Part shown: piece by piece, positions 35,478 through 44,787 of the stretch
How the letters are laid out: each line of letters starts with the position of its first letter
Numbering within the stretch: position 1 is the stretch's first letter
Assembly: GCF_013366925.1 (NCBI RefSeq)
Contig: NZ_JAALDK010000003.1
Coordinates: 1-64,000, forward strand
Source of the DNA: Paraburkholderia youngii
GTDB lineage: Bacteria; Pseudomonadota; Gammaproteobacteria; Burkholderiales; Burkholderiaceae
Length of the DNA stretch: 64,000 nucleotides
Direction: 5' to 3'
Made by a program: the position numbers and the translations under genes
Notes under the pieces: generated by a model
Database searches by the model: none
What the model saw: only the letters and a program-made list of their open reading frames with translations
Told to the model about the DNA's origin: nothing

Positions 35478-36722
35478 TTAGCGATCGCAACGTCCGGCGA
35501 GTTTGAGTAACGATTTGCACAAGAGATTCGCTCCCGCCTCTAGCTGCTCTGGCGCGGTCCATTCATCTTCGTGATGGCTGATACCACTTCGTGAAGGAAC
35601 AAAAATCATTCCGGTCGCGACAACTTTGGAGAGCCGGCACGCGTCGTGCATCGCACCACTGGTCATCCGCAATGCCTTATAACCGTCACTCAGAGCCGAT
35701 GATTCGACGATATCCACGATTTCATGGTTGAATTGGATAGCTGGAACGCGCATCGTAGATCTCACCGTCGCTTCAACTCGCTCATCCGCCGCGAACGTCG
35801 CTGCAATGTCGCTCACGGATTGCTCGATCCGATCAAGTACTGCCTCGCTCTGATGCCGCAGATCAATGGTAAAAGACGAAAAGCCGGGAACCGTATTCGG
35901 TTACCCGGGCTGAACGGCAACTCTTCCAATTGTGAATCGAACTTCGCTATCGAGAGAAAGCGCAAACCGCCTCATTGCTTCGGCCATTCGCGCAACCGCG
36001 AAAAAGCTGTCTTGCCTGTCATCCATCGGGGTTGTGCCGGCATGACGATCACTGCCGGATACATCTACTTCGTACCAGCGAACACCCTGAACGCCCGTGA
36101 CGACGCCGATTTCCCGACGGCAACGCTCGAGGACCGGTCCTTGCTCAATATGAAGTTCAATGTAAGCGGCAGGCTTGATAGCGTCTCTGTCCATCGAGCC
36201 GGCGTAACCGATGCGTCCGAGTTCAGCGATGAAGTTCTTGCCATCGGCGCCAGTGATTGCCGAGGCTGCCCCTATGTCGATATGCCCCGAAAAGCCGCTC
36301 GAACCCGTGAGCCCCGGTGAGAATCGCGCACCTTCCTCATTGGTCCAGTCAATGACGACTATCGGTCTGCTCGTTCGAATGTTGTGATCATTCAACGTAC
36401 GGATGACTTCAAGGCCGGCCAAGACGCCATAAACGCCGTCCAGCTTACCTCCATTCGGTTGCGTGTCCAGATGGCTACCAGTAAGCACCATGCCACTGTC
36501 CCCGTCCGAGCCGCAGCGAACCGCAAAGATGTTTCCAAAAGCATCGACGTGAACCTGACATCCGGCTTCAGTGCACCATTCAACGAAACGGTCTCGCCCC
36601 TGTTTGTCTTCATCAGTGAGAGCGATCCGACAACAGCCCCCATTCGATTTGATCCCGAAACGAGCCATTTCGGCGATGGATTGTTCAAGTCTCGGTAAGT
36701 TAATCTTCGGAAATGTATTCAT
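35478..36722 (-). pseudogene. M20 Zn-amidohydrolase (N-carbamoyl-amino-acid hydrolase/allantoate type) with an in-frame stop
   Basis: The gene reads MNTFPKINLPRLEQSIAEMA through GRVAVQPG. It then has TAA at 35903-35901 where the family has a residue such as Ser, and continues in the same frame as PNTVPGFSSFTIDL to the natural stop at 35478. Zn-ligand and active-site pieces are present: GSHLDTQPNGGKLDGVYG, DWTNEEGARF, LHIEQGPVLE and, after the stop, SGAMHDACRLSK. The truncated product would lack the C-terminal His and much of the catalytic domain. It belongs to the group that splits N-carbamoyl amino acids, ureidoglycolate or allantoate. Confidence 0.82.
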
Positions 36723-36857
36723 CGCTTGTCCAGGCAAAGGTTCGGGGTTCCAATGCTTACTTATTCGCCCCGCTACCAAGTCAGTCTCGTCGGCTAGATC
36801 AGGTTAAACCAGGTGGTCTTCAACGCTGTGTACTTTTCGAGCGCATGCAGCGATAGG

Positions 36858-37529
36858 TCACGACCGATACGCGGTCTGATCATAGCCGTTCAAGCTGGTT
36901 GCCACATCATCCGCGTTGCGAATCCCGTAAAACGGCAGCTCCTCGACCATCAAACGCGCGACGATCTCGATCTTGCCGCGATCTGCAACGCGGTCTTCTG
37001 CGACAGGATCTCCCGCTGCCCGACCAGGAACGTAAAGAGCTTGATTTGTTGCCGGTCGAGCGCGTCGTGCACATCGCGCAACCACTCGTATTCGTTATCG
37101 TTGTAGCGCTGCGCCTCATCGCAAAACAGCAGCAGCGTCCCACTGCCCTCCCGCTCGGCCGCCTCGCGGATACGCAAGGTCAGGCGCATCCGTTTGGCGG
37201 AGTTGATGCCCGCATTTGGCGCGTGGTCGCCGACCGCTTCCAGCAGGTTCACGACGAACGGCCCCTCCGCGTGAGAGGGTTTGTGTTCGCACTGCGCGTG
37301 GTAGCTCGTCAATTTCGGCAGGTCGCGGGCCAACAGCAACCGCATACTCGATCGCGCGGGTCTTGCCGATGCGCGGGGGACCGTAGATCAACGCGCCCAT
37401 GATCGGGTAGCGCAAGCATTTCATCACAAGTTCGTGGAGCACTTCGATCGCGGGCGTCGCGATTCGGTAGTTGCCGGTCGCCAGCGGACGAAGCGAAGGA
37501 TCGATGGGACGTGGAATCTCGACGGACAT
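36858..37529 (-). pseudogene. TniB-like transposition ATPase, frameshifted
   Basis: The start MSVEIPRPIDPSLRPLATGN at 37529 has a gagagg ribosome site. Walker A is IYGPPRIGKTRAIEYAV. A frameshift near 37345 moves the frame to RLLLARDLPKLTSYHAQCEH, and Walker B follows as LLLFCDEAQRYND. A further shift near 36980 leads into VARLMVEELPFYGIRN. This is the AAA+ ATPase type that accompanies DDE transposases of the Tn7/Tn5053 group (TniB, TnsC). No matching intact transposase is present, so it is debris of a larger transposon. Confidence 0.6.
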
Positions 37530-37691
37530 GATGCCCTCCTCTCGGAAGCGGTGGATCAACCTACCTGGCCGGTACCGATCTTCAGCTTGCGTGGATGGAC
37601 CCTCGCCCGGGAGGTTTCGGACTGCCCTACATTGGGAGCCATGTCGGAGACGGCGGTCTGTCAATGCCGACCGTAATTTCCCCAAGGGGGA

Positions 37692-38030
37692 TTATTTATC
37701 CGACAGCGACAGCCTGTCGCTACGACGCAGGGACGTGCGCGGTGCCGGCGATGCCTCGCCAGCCGACGGTGGCCGCAATGATTCGAAATCCGGCTGCGCC
37801 CCGAAGCCCGACGGTGTGCTCGCCTTGGCCGCGGCGGCGGCCCCCGAACCGGCGAATAGCGGGGCGGCGGATGATCCATTGGCAGGCGACGCAGCAGCCG
37901 AATTGGTAGTTGAAACGGCCGTCGAAGCATCCGGCGCAGTAGCCAATGAATCCTCGGCGCCGAGTGCAACCGGCGCGGCGAAGTCGGCCACCTGTCGCAC
38001 ACCGGCGCCCGTGGCTTCGTGCGCGGGCAC
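37692..38030 (-). pseudogene. Ala/Ser-rich C-terminal tail, possibly of a TniA-like transposase
   Basis: The minus strand encodes a low-complexity tail (AAASPANGSSAAPLFAG, ending in SDRLSLSDK) just upstream of the TniB-like gene. TniA-type transposases often precede TniB and may have disordered tails, so it could be the remains of that gene. No catalytic part is visible, and the assignment is a guess from position and composition. An alternative plus-strand frame (37471-38100) has no support. Confidence 0.3.
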
Positions 38031-38224
38031 GGTCTGGACCGGTGATGCGCTCCACGCGCCGCCCGGAGCTAAGCTCCGTGGCGCCGTGCTGCTGAAATAG
38101 GAGGACGCCGGAGACGGCTAACGGTAGGCACCGGCGGACAACGGCGTGTTATCGCTCATGACGAGGGTCTGGCTCGCCCTTCACGCGAATAAAGAGATGA
38201 GAGATACGTTATCTTTCAAACGTA

Positions 38225-38257
38225 CCACGGGTAGACGGGAGCGCCGCCCACCCGTGG
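38225..38257 (-). terminator. Probable terminator of the porin gene
   Basis: A perfect 8-bp stem (ccacgggt / acccgtgg) with a GC-rich interior lies 25 bases after the porin stop codon. On the minus strand it is followed by tacgttt. It fits a factor-independent terminator, although the T run is short. Confidence 0.5.
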
Positions 38258-38281
38258 AGCATTGTTCTACATCTTTGGATG

Positions 38282-39433
38282 TCAGAATCGGTGACGCATA
38301 CCGACAACCACCAGTGTCTGGGAGTTACCGTTTCCGGTCAGCCCATATGAACCCACCGATGCAACTGCGTCAACGAGCCCTCCGGCGACGGTTCGCTGCG
38401 TTCCGCTCGCATGCTGGTAAGCGGCAACCGCGTAGAAGTCCGTGCGCTTCGACAAGGCGTAGGTAACGCCCCCCGTCACCTGGTTATACGTTGCAGACGT
38501 ATCACCTCCAGCGCGGGTGTAGATGTACCCGATTCCGCCAAGGACACTGGGAGTAATCTGATAGAGGGCATACACTTTTCCCGAATTGAAGTGCTCTTGC
38601 GATTTGAACGTCGACTGCGCGTCCGCGTTAAACGCCGAATAGCTATACACAGCTCCGAGGGTCAACGCAGAAAGCTGGTAGCGGGCCGCCGCATGCGCAA
38701 TTCCGATCGATGCCGCTGTTTGATAGCCGTTGCTGATGGGTCCGTCAAAAATCGAATCCATCGTACCGCTCCAGTTGGTCCGCAGCTGTCCCGGGGCAGC
38801 CGCAGTATTACTTCCATGAAGATAGCCTGCCGCGATGCTCAAGGGTCCGCCGGTATAACTGGCTGCCGCAGAGTAGGTATTTCCTGAGCCAGGTTGCCCC
38901 GCCACACCGTTCAGTGCGTACAGTCCTTCGAACTGGATACCTCCAAACAAGGGGCTAACGTATTTGATTGCGTTCGAGATGCGCGCACTGTTGTCGTTGT
39001 TATCGACGTCTCCGGGGGTTGTGGCTGGAGATCCCAAGACGCTTTCGAGTGTCAACCCTTGAACCTTGTCAACCATCGGGTCATACTGCCGCCCCAGCTT
39101 AAGAGTGCCGACACTGGCGCTCGTGATACCGACCCACGACTGCCGGCCAAATTCGCGCCCACCTTGACCAAGTGTCCCGGTGCCGACATTAAAACCATTT
39201 TCAATCTGAAAGATTGCCGCCAACCCACCACCTAGGTCTTCTACGCCTTTCAAACCCCATCGATCACCATTGAGATTACCGTTCATCATCGCATAGCGGC
39301 TGCCTTGATTGGTGTTGACGTAGCCAAAACCTGCGTCAATCAAACCGTACAAGGTAACGCTCGATTCCGCATGGGCCACGCCAGCGAGTGCGGTTGACGC
39401 CAACACAACAGCAACAGACTTTTTCTTTTGCAT
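38282..39433 (-). CDS. Outer-membrane porin (Gram-negative porin_4 type)
   Basis: A 383-residue porin. The signal peptide MQKKKSVAVVLASTALAGV ends at the cleavage site AHA, and the mature part starts ESSVTLYGLIDAGFGYVNTN, the classical first strand of beta-proteobacterial porins. Further landmarks are RWGLKGVEDLGGGLAAIFQI, SRQ-like FGRQSWVGITSASVG, and the C-terminal strand ending VVVGMRHRF with the terminal Phe needed for outer-membrane assembly. The ATG at 39433 has a ggag site. It likely supplies passive entry for substrates of the amidohydrolase and MFS genes encoded next to it. Confidence 0.92.
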   Translation of the reverse strand: MQKKKSVAVVLASTALAGVAHAESSVTLYGLIDAGFGYVNTNQGSRYAMMNGNLNGDRWGLKGVEDLGGGLAAIFQIENGFNVGTGTLGQGGREFGRQSWVGITSASVGTLKLGRQYDPMVDKVQGLTLESVLGSPATTPGDVDNNDNSARISNAIKYVSPLFGGIQFEGLYALNGVAGQPGSGNTYSAAASYTGGPLSIAAGYLHGSNTAAAPGQLRTNWSGTMDSIFDGPISNGYQTAASIGIAHAAARYQLSALTLGAVYSYSAFNADAQSTFKSQEHFNSGKVYALYQITPSVLGGIGYIYTRAGGDTSATYNQVTGGVTYALSKRTDFYAVAAYQHASGTQRTVAGGLVDAVASVGSYGLTGNGNSQTLVVVGMRHRF

Positions 39434-39529
39434 TTGATCTCCATGAATCGTTGAATAATGACTGCGCAGACTGAGACACAGTGCCCTGTTTTTATATGTT
39501 GTACTAAGTTGATAGCCATCCGCCATGCC

Positions 39530-39615
39530 CCCCGTCGTGACCGGACCGCGTCTTGAACAAGTCCGACGTTCCCCATCACGTACACATGTCCATTTGAATT
39601 CGAACGGACACGGTC
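39530..39615 (-). repeat. Remnant of an IS66 left end (palindrome and tnpA start)
   Basis: On the minus strand the sequence tgtccgttcgaattcaaatggaca (39610-39587) and the bases that follow match the palindrome and tnpA start of the IS66 at 26580-26650. The translated remnant reads VMGNVGLVQDAVRS against MTDEVEVVQDVVQP in the intact gene. The rest of that IS66 is gone. It lies 150 bases upstream of the porin start and could carry promoter activity. Confidence 0.6.
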
Positions 39616-39950
39616 GACAGCGCGTCCGAATCAAGGTGACTCCTACGGAGTGGCGTTACGGCTGGATTGCGTCAAGCTCAAGCATCGCTATCAAACATGA
39701 ACAGTTGTTGATTCATACAACGACGACTGTTACTGCCGACAACCGCGGACCCCGGTCGGCGGGGCAGGCATCCGTGCCGCGTCAGCGACGTTCGTCCCCA
39801 CTCCGGAAGCCGAGCCGACGCATGGTAGAAAGCTCGCCTGCAAGGGATGAGCGTCAGACGCGGCACGCCGTCGGGGGCCAGCAGAGAGCACGCCCGCCCC
39901 CGGCCCCACTGTGACTCGCCAGGCCGTCCGGGACTGCGACGGGCTCGTTC
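39616..39950. other. Gap without a supported gene
   Basis: Between the IS66 remnant and the amidohydrolase stop no gene is recognisable. Several frames exist on both strands, but none has family features. Confidence 0.3.
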
Positions 39951-41372
39951 TCAGGCGGCTTGTTGCGGCAAGCGGGGGGGGAGTTCGGCGGGCATCAGAC
40001 AGGTGAATGGGTCAAGCGCACTTTGTCGCCGGAACTCATCCTTGATGGCCGTACGGAGCCTATCGTCCGTCAAGACGTCCGCTCCGGTTGCCGCCATGAT
40101 CTTTGCGGCATAGGCCAAACCCTTGCGGGCCGGATCCGAATTGCTCTGCGCGGTCCATTGCCAAGTGTGGGACGGCGGGCCAATGACATGAGTCGCCGCC
40201 AGAAGCTGCACTGTTGGCACCGTGCGACTCACATCACCGACGTCCGTCGATCCCATGACCGGCTCAGTGACATCGCGCAACGGCCAGACTTCGTCACACA
40301 GCACCGTGTGCTCGCGCGGCGCGAGCTGCCACAACTCGTAGGAAGCAGCGATCGCTTTCGCCGAACAGGACGTCTGAAAAGGCGCTGCGATTGCGCGGTC
40401 ACGTTCGTCGAAGCCAGTAGGCCCCAACTTCACCAAATTGGCGTGGAGCGCTTCTTCCAAGGGACGATTGCGAAGCAAGCTTGCGACCGCAGCGTGCACG
40501 TCTTCGCTCACCTCGGTCTCTGTCATCAACGCTGCGCCTTTGGCTACCTTGCGGACCCGTTCGGCCAGTTCGACCAATTCCGTCTGTTGGGCCGCGCGGA
40601 TCGAATAACGAACCGTAGCGTGGCTCTGCACGACATTCGGCGCGATGCCGCCCGCATCGATAATGGCATAGTGTATGCGGGCATGGCGCGACATGTGCTC
40701 GCGCATATAGTTTACGCCGACGTTCATGAGTTCGACGGCGTCCAGCGCGCTGCGGCCGAGATGGGGCGTAGCTGCAGCATGGGCGGTGCGCCCCGTAAAG
40801 CTGAAGTCGATTCCGAGAGTGGCGAGAGAGCCAGAGTCCCATACCATGTTAAAAAAGGCTGGATGCCACGTGATGGCGGCGTCGACGTCGTCGAAGGCGC
40901 CTGCGCGCGCCATAAAAGCCTTGCCCGCTCCGCCCTCCTCTGCTGGACAGCCGTAGTAACGCACGCGCCCTTTCAATCCGTTAGCCGCGAGATAGTCCTT
41001 CACAGCCGTCGCCGCCAGGAGAGCCGCGGCGCCAAGAAGGTTATGCCCACACCCGTGTCCGTGTCCGTCCTTTTCGACCGGCGAGAACTCGGCCAGTCCG
41101 GCCGCCTGGCTCAGTCCCGGAAGCGCGTCGTATTCGCCCAGGAACGCGATGATGGGTCCGCCTTCGCCGGCCTCACCCATAACGGCGGTCGGAATGCCGG
41201 CGACATTTCGGACAATGCGAAACCCCTCCTGCTCCAGCATCGCCACATGCTCCGTAACCGATCTGAACTCGTTATAGGACAGTTCAGGCGTTGCCCATAC
41301 TTTGTCACTGAGCACGAAGAAGTCTTCCTTTTTTACATCGACGAGGTTCCAGATTTCTTCCGCGACTGCCAT
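39951..41372 (-). CDS. M20-family amidohydrolase (AbgB-like aminobenzoyl-glutamate hydrolase subunit)
   Basis: A 473-residue enzyme beginning MAVAEEIWNLVDVKKEDFFV. Metal-ligand regions are clear: DGHGHGCGHNLLGAAALLA (His and Cys pair), GCPAEEGGAGKAF (Glu pair), ITWHPAFFNMVW and TGRTAHAAATPHLGRSALDA. The dimerisation domain is complete and the C-terminal GPPSHTWQWTAQ carries the last His. It cleaves an amide bond in N-acyl amino acids or p-aminobenzoyl-glutamate-like compounds. The ATG at 41372 was preferred (agaggc upstream). The MFS transporter gene ends 67 bases upstream of this start. Confidence 0.86.
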   Translation of the reverse strand: MAVAEEIWNLVDVKKEDFFVLSDKVWATPELSYNEFRSVTEHVAMLEQEGFRIVRNVAGIPTAVMGEAGEGGPIIAFLGEYDALPGLSQAAGLAEFSPVEKDGHGHGCGHNLLGAAALLAATAVKDYLAANGLKGRVRYYGCPAEEGGAGKAFMARAGAFDDVDAAITWHPAFFNMVWDSGSLATLGIDFSFTGRTAHAAATPHLGRSALDAVELMNVGVNYMREHMSRHARIHYAIIDAGGIAPNVVQSHATVRYSIRAAQQTELVELAERVRKVAKGAALMTETEVSEDVHAAVASLLRNRPLEEALHANLVKLGPTGFDERDRAIAAPFQTSCSAKAIAASYELWQLAPREHTVLCDEVWPLRDVTEPVMGSTDVGDVSRTVPTVQLLAATHVIGPPSHTWQWTAQSNSDPARKGLAYAAKIMAATGADVLTDDRLRTAIKDEFRRQSALDPFTCLMPAELPPRLPQQAA

Positions 41373-41439
41373 TGATTTGCCTCTCTGCATCAGTTGAAAA
41401 TAGGTTTGAAACTCTAGCCTTCCGCGGGACAGTCCGCCT

Positions 41440-42768
41440 TCAATCCAACACAACTCCATTCGCGTGACCGAATCGGTCAAGACCTTTTGGAAAGGCCATG
41501 ATGGCAAACAGCATGACCGCGCTTGCCATAACCGCATAGAATGCGGGAGAAGCGGGATTGCCGGTGTGTTTCAGCAACCAGGTGACGACAACCTGTGCGG
41601 TGCCACCGAAGCTAGTGATCGGAACGGCATAAGTGACACTGAGGCCGAGAGCTCGCACGCGCGCCGGCAACGCTTCGCCAATCAGCATCAGAACCGAAGG
41701 TCCCGCCACGGCCGGCATGGCACTCATCAATATGGTGGCGATGAGCAAGGTCGACACGCTCTGCGAGAGAATAAGAAGGTGGTATGCCGGGTAGATTCCC
41801 GCGAGCAGGACCGTGTATGGAAGCGCCACTATGACCCGGACGTTATAGCGATCACAGAGCCACCCACCAAGCAGACCGAACACGATCAGCGACGCACCTA
41901 ACGCTATCGCCGAAAACATGCCGATATGCGGCGGCATTTTCAGTACCGCGATGGAGTATGTGGTCATGTAGACCGCTACGTAGAAAACCGCGGTGCTAGC
42001 TCCCAGCATCGCCATACCGGGCAAAATGGCTCGGCGATGGCGCCACAAATCGCGCCATGGAGTGGCCGTCGTATTCGCCCCACGGCTACGGCCATCGAAG
42101 GTCTCGGGCATCTGTTTGCGCAAGTAGAGCGCAACCGGGACGAGTAGGAGCCCAAGGGCGAACGCTAATCGCCATCCCCAACTCTGCATGTTCTCCGGCG
42201 CCAGTAGCGATGTGAACGTGACGCCGACAATCCCTGCGGCGAAACCCGAAATGCCCTGGCTGGCGGTCGACCAACTCGTATAGAAACCGCGTCGCCCCTC
42301 GGGAGCAGCTTCCATAAGGAATGCTACGGCCGGCCCGACTTCGCCGCCCAAGCCGAACCCCTGGATGAGCCGGCTGATGACCACGATGATCGGAGCGGCG
42401 ACACCGATGGTTGCCTGATCGGGAGTCAAGGCCAGTCCCATAGTGCCGACAATGATCAGCGCGATGGTAAGAAGCAAGGCCGGCTTGCGTCCGAGGCGGT
42501 CGCCGAGCCGGCCGATGAACAGCGCACCAAGAGGGCGAGTCACGAAACCCACCCCAAAAACTGCGACGGAAGCAAGAATTCCTGTCAGTCCGTCCAAGGA
42601 TGGAAAGAAAGCCCTTGCTGCGTAGACCGCGAAGAACGAGTAGATCCCAAAATCGTAGAACTCAAGAGCATTGCCCGCGATCGCCGCAACAACCGCTCTC
42701 GTAGGCACTCGTCGTTCCGATTGCGCGAATCGCGAGTGTGGCGGCCGGCGCTCATCAAGCACAGTCAT
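41440..42768 (-). CDS. MFS transporter, MHS type
   Basis: A 442-residue membrane transporter. The start MTVLDERRPPHSRFAQSERR has a good ggagaca ribosome site. Helix 1 has AIAGNALEFYDFGIYSFFAV; the loop motif is RPLGALFIGRLGDRLGRKP; helix 5 has RLIQGFGLGGEVGPAVAF. About twelve hydrophobic segments follow. It precedes the amidohydrolase gene in a likely operon, so it may import the amide that the hydrolase splits. The frame is open 41 codons upstream without features. Confidence 0.88.
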   Translation of the reverse strand: MTVLDERRPPHSRFAQSERRVPTRAVVAAIAGNALEFYDFGIYSFFAVYAARAFFPSLDGLTGILASVAVFGVGFVTRPLGALFIGRLGDRLGRKPALLLTIALIIVGTMGLALTPDQATIGVAAPIIVVISRLIQGFGLGGEVGPAVAFLMEAAPEGRRGFYTSWSTASQGISGFAAGIVGVTFTSLLAPENMQSWGWRLAFALGLLLVPVALYLRKQMPETFDGRSRGANTTATPWRDLWRHRRAILPGMAMLGASTAVFYVAVYMTTYSIAVLKMPPHIGMFSAIALGASLIVFGLLGGWLCDRYNVRVIVALPYTVLLAGIYPAYHLLILSQSVSTLLIATILMSAMPAVAGPSVLMLIGEALPARVRALGLSVTYAVPITSFGGTAQVVVTWLLKHTGNPASPAFYAVMASAVMLFAIMAFPKGLDRFGHANGVVLD

Positions 42769-43527
42769 CTTCTGTCTCCATTGGGCGAATTCTTCGTTCG
42801 CGGTTCGTGATTCGTTGCTGTCCTCCACTAACGAATGCAGTGGCATCGATAGAAGTCTGCCTCGCTGATGTGAATGACACAATCCGGCCAAAATAGGTCA
42901 TGTATTTGAAACCCGTATAGGGTGCGCCTCGATACCGATACTGGATCGACTCGCCAGCATCCGGTGCTTCACTAGGGTAGACTTGATACGTCCTTTGAAG
43001 TAATTCTCACAAAAGACCGTACCGACATTCGAACTGGCGAGCCACGTGAAAACATCAGACGGAGCGTGTCACTACGTCAGCATTCAATACAGACAACGAC
43101 TGACTGAGGCTAGAATCGACCCGTCGGTCGGCAGCCGGCCGACGTCCGCGAGAACGCGCTGCATGAACCGATGAACGGCATCTCCAAGACGGAACCGTTT
43201 CATCGCCGCGCCCCTTGGAAAACGAGGGAATCCGTCGAATAGGCAACCCTGGAATGTGTGGGCTGGCAAGACCGTCATCGTCTGATGGAATCGCTCGGCT
43301 ATCTCCCGCACGCTGGGGCTGAAGCAAGCTATTACAGCAAGTCTGAAGTGCCTGCATGTAGTTAAACCAACCAGCCTGCGGTTCAGCTCGCTTGCACGTG
43401 TCCGCAACACAGCGATGATCGGACTCTTGGATCGGAGCGACAATGACTGTGCGTGTGACTGTGCGTGGAAAGCACATTCAGCGGATCCTCACATCGGCCA
43501 CACAAAGGGCTGTTAGCTTACTCAAAG
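42769..43527. other. Region without a supported gene
   Basis: About 760 bases lie between the MFS start and the GlpD fragment. Two overlapping minus-strand frames (43055-43477 and 43084-43443) look partly protein-like, but they share no family features and have no good start. They could be the remains of a regulator gene broken by frameshifts. I see nothing else. Confidence 0.35.
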
Positions 43528-43924
43528 CTATCCGGAATCATCTCCGTCTTTCCCGGCAATCGTACTCGTGGATAAGTCTTGTAAAGAACGTCGTCCGAAA
43601 AGCCTCTCACATTCGATTTTGAACGCCTCGATCTCTCGCCACTTCTCCGCAGAGGAAAGGCCAGGCTCCGTCGCTAGCACGGACGCTGCTTGATCGAGCT
43701 CAGCCTCGCTGAATTGACGCCGCCAACCAAGTCCGGTGCGCCGAAAAAGAAGATCCATGAGGGTCACGGCATGTTCTTTCTGTATGCCATGCTGGAGATC
43801 TGATAGTCGTGTTGACAGCCCCGATACCAATGCGGGCGAACTGTCGCTTGCGGGCGGCTGCTTTGGCGCATAGTCTGGTCGTTGCCGTCGGCGCCGGGGT
43901 CTTAGCCGCTTTGCCACCGCCTTA
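43528..43924 (-). pseudogene. C-terminal fragment of a GlpD-like FAD dehydrogenase
   Basis: The minus strand encodes HGIQKEHAVTLMDLLFRRTG, then EKWREIEAFKIECERLFGRR, which is the helical DAO_C domain at the end of FAD-dependent glycerol-3-phosphate dehydrogenases and relatives. The upstream part is cut by the IS5 element whose tip is at 43925. The missing part is not on the other side of the element, so the locus was also rearranged. It is no longer functional. Confidence 0.7.
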
Positions 43925-44787
43925 GAGCGTGTTAGGAACTTCGATTGAGACCTGGTATCCTGGCGGGATGAAAACAACCGACCGCAAAGGGTATCCGACT
44001 GATGTGTCGGATGAGGAATGGAGTTTCGCGGCGCCGTATCTGACGCTGATGGACGTTGACGCGCCCCAGCGCAAATACGAACTGCGCGACATGTTTGATG
44101 CATTGCGCTGGATGGCTCGTGCCGGCGCGCCGTGGAGGATGCTGCCCAATGATTTCCCGCCGTGGGAGTTGGTGTATCAGCAGACTCAACGCTGGTTGCA
44201 GGCTGGCTGCTTTGAGAGCATGGTGAGTGACCTGCGCTCGGTGATACGCGTGGCACAGGGCCGTCGGGGACAGCCCAGCGCGGTCATCCTCGATGGCCGC
44301 ACGATACAGTCGACCTGCGAGAGCGGCCCGCGTGCGGGTTATGACGGTTATAAGCGCAAGCGCGGTAGTAAGGTACATATTGCAGTAGACACGTTGGGAC
44401 AGTTGCTGGCGGTGCACGTGACCCCAGCCAATGAACAGGAGCGCGCACAGGTAGCGGAGCTTGCGCGGCAGGTCCAGCAGGTAACGGGACGAACGGTCAA
44501 GGTGGCATTTGCCGATCAGGGATACACGGGCAAAGAGCCAGCGCAGGCTGCGTTCGACGAGGGCATTGACCTTCAGATGATCAAACTCGAAGAAACGAAA
44601 AAGGGTTTCGTTCTGCTCCCCCGCCGGTGGGTGGTCGAGCGCAGCTTTGGCTGGCTCAACCGTTTCCGGCGTCTCGCACGTGACTATGAACGGCTCCCCG
44701 AAACTCTCGCTGGGCTTCATTTCGTCGTCTTCGCAATGCTCATGCTTGTCCACGCCGTGTCCGTACTTCAAAGTTCCTAACACGCTC
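43925..44787 (+). mobile_element. IS5-type element, copy 2 (intact)
   Basis: Inverted repeats gagcgtgttaggaactt at 43925 and the exact complement ending at 44787 are flanked by TA on both sides (43923-43924, 44788-44789). It is almost identical to copy 1 (10293-11150) but inverted relative to it and with an intact transposase. It separates two truncated genes that do not belong together. Confidence 0.9.
43968..44780 (+). CDS. IS5-type transposase (270 aa)
   Basis: A complete DDE transposase beginning MKTTDRKGYPTDVSDEEWSF. The N-terminal DUF4096-like region reads LRWMARAGAPWRMLPNDFPP. The catalytic Asp residues are in VILDGRTIQST and [13 protein letters not shown], and the Glu is in [18 protein letters not shown]. 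The A run that is shorter in copy 1 is intact here (gaaacgaaaaaggg). The gene nearly fills the element. Confidence 0.9.
   Translation: MKTTDRKGYPTDVSDEEWSFAAPYLTLMDVDAPQRKYELRDMFDALRWMARAGAPWRMLPNDFPPWELVYQQTQRWLQAGCFESMVSDLRSVIRVAQGRRGQPSAVILDGRTIQSTCESGPRAGYDGYKRKRGSKVHIAVDTLGQLLAVHVTPANEQERAQVAELARQVQQVTGRTVKVAFADQGYTGKEPAQAAFDEGIDLQMIKLEETKKGFVLLPRRWVVERSFGWLNRFRRLARDYERLPETLAGLHFVVFAMLMLVHAVSVLQSS

Noticed and set aside
37705..37721. A perfect 17-base palindrome agcgacag-c-ctgtcgct
   Set aside because: It encodes the repeated Ser-Asp-Arg-Leu-Ser part of the low-complexity tail. It is not followed by a T run and probably arises from the repeat.
37471..38100. A 209-codon plus-strand open frame rich in Ala
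   Set aside because: Low complexity and opposite to the likely transposase tail; no similarity or start signals.
39960..41375. A 471-codon plus-strand open frame
   Set aside because: It is the shadow of the M20 amidohydrolase gene on the other strand, which shows conserved metal-ligand motifs.
43084..43443. A 119-codon minus-strand open frame, partly protein-like
   Set aside because: It has no family features and overlaps another frame of similar quality. Kept only as a note in the gap entry.
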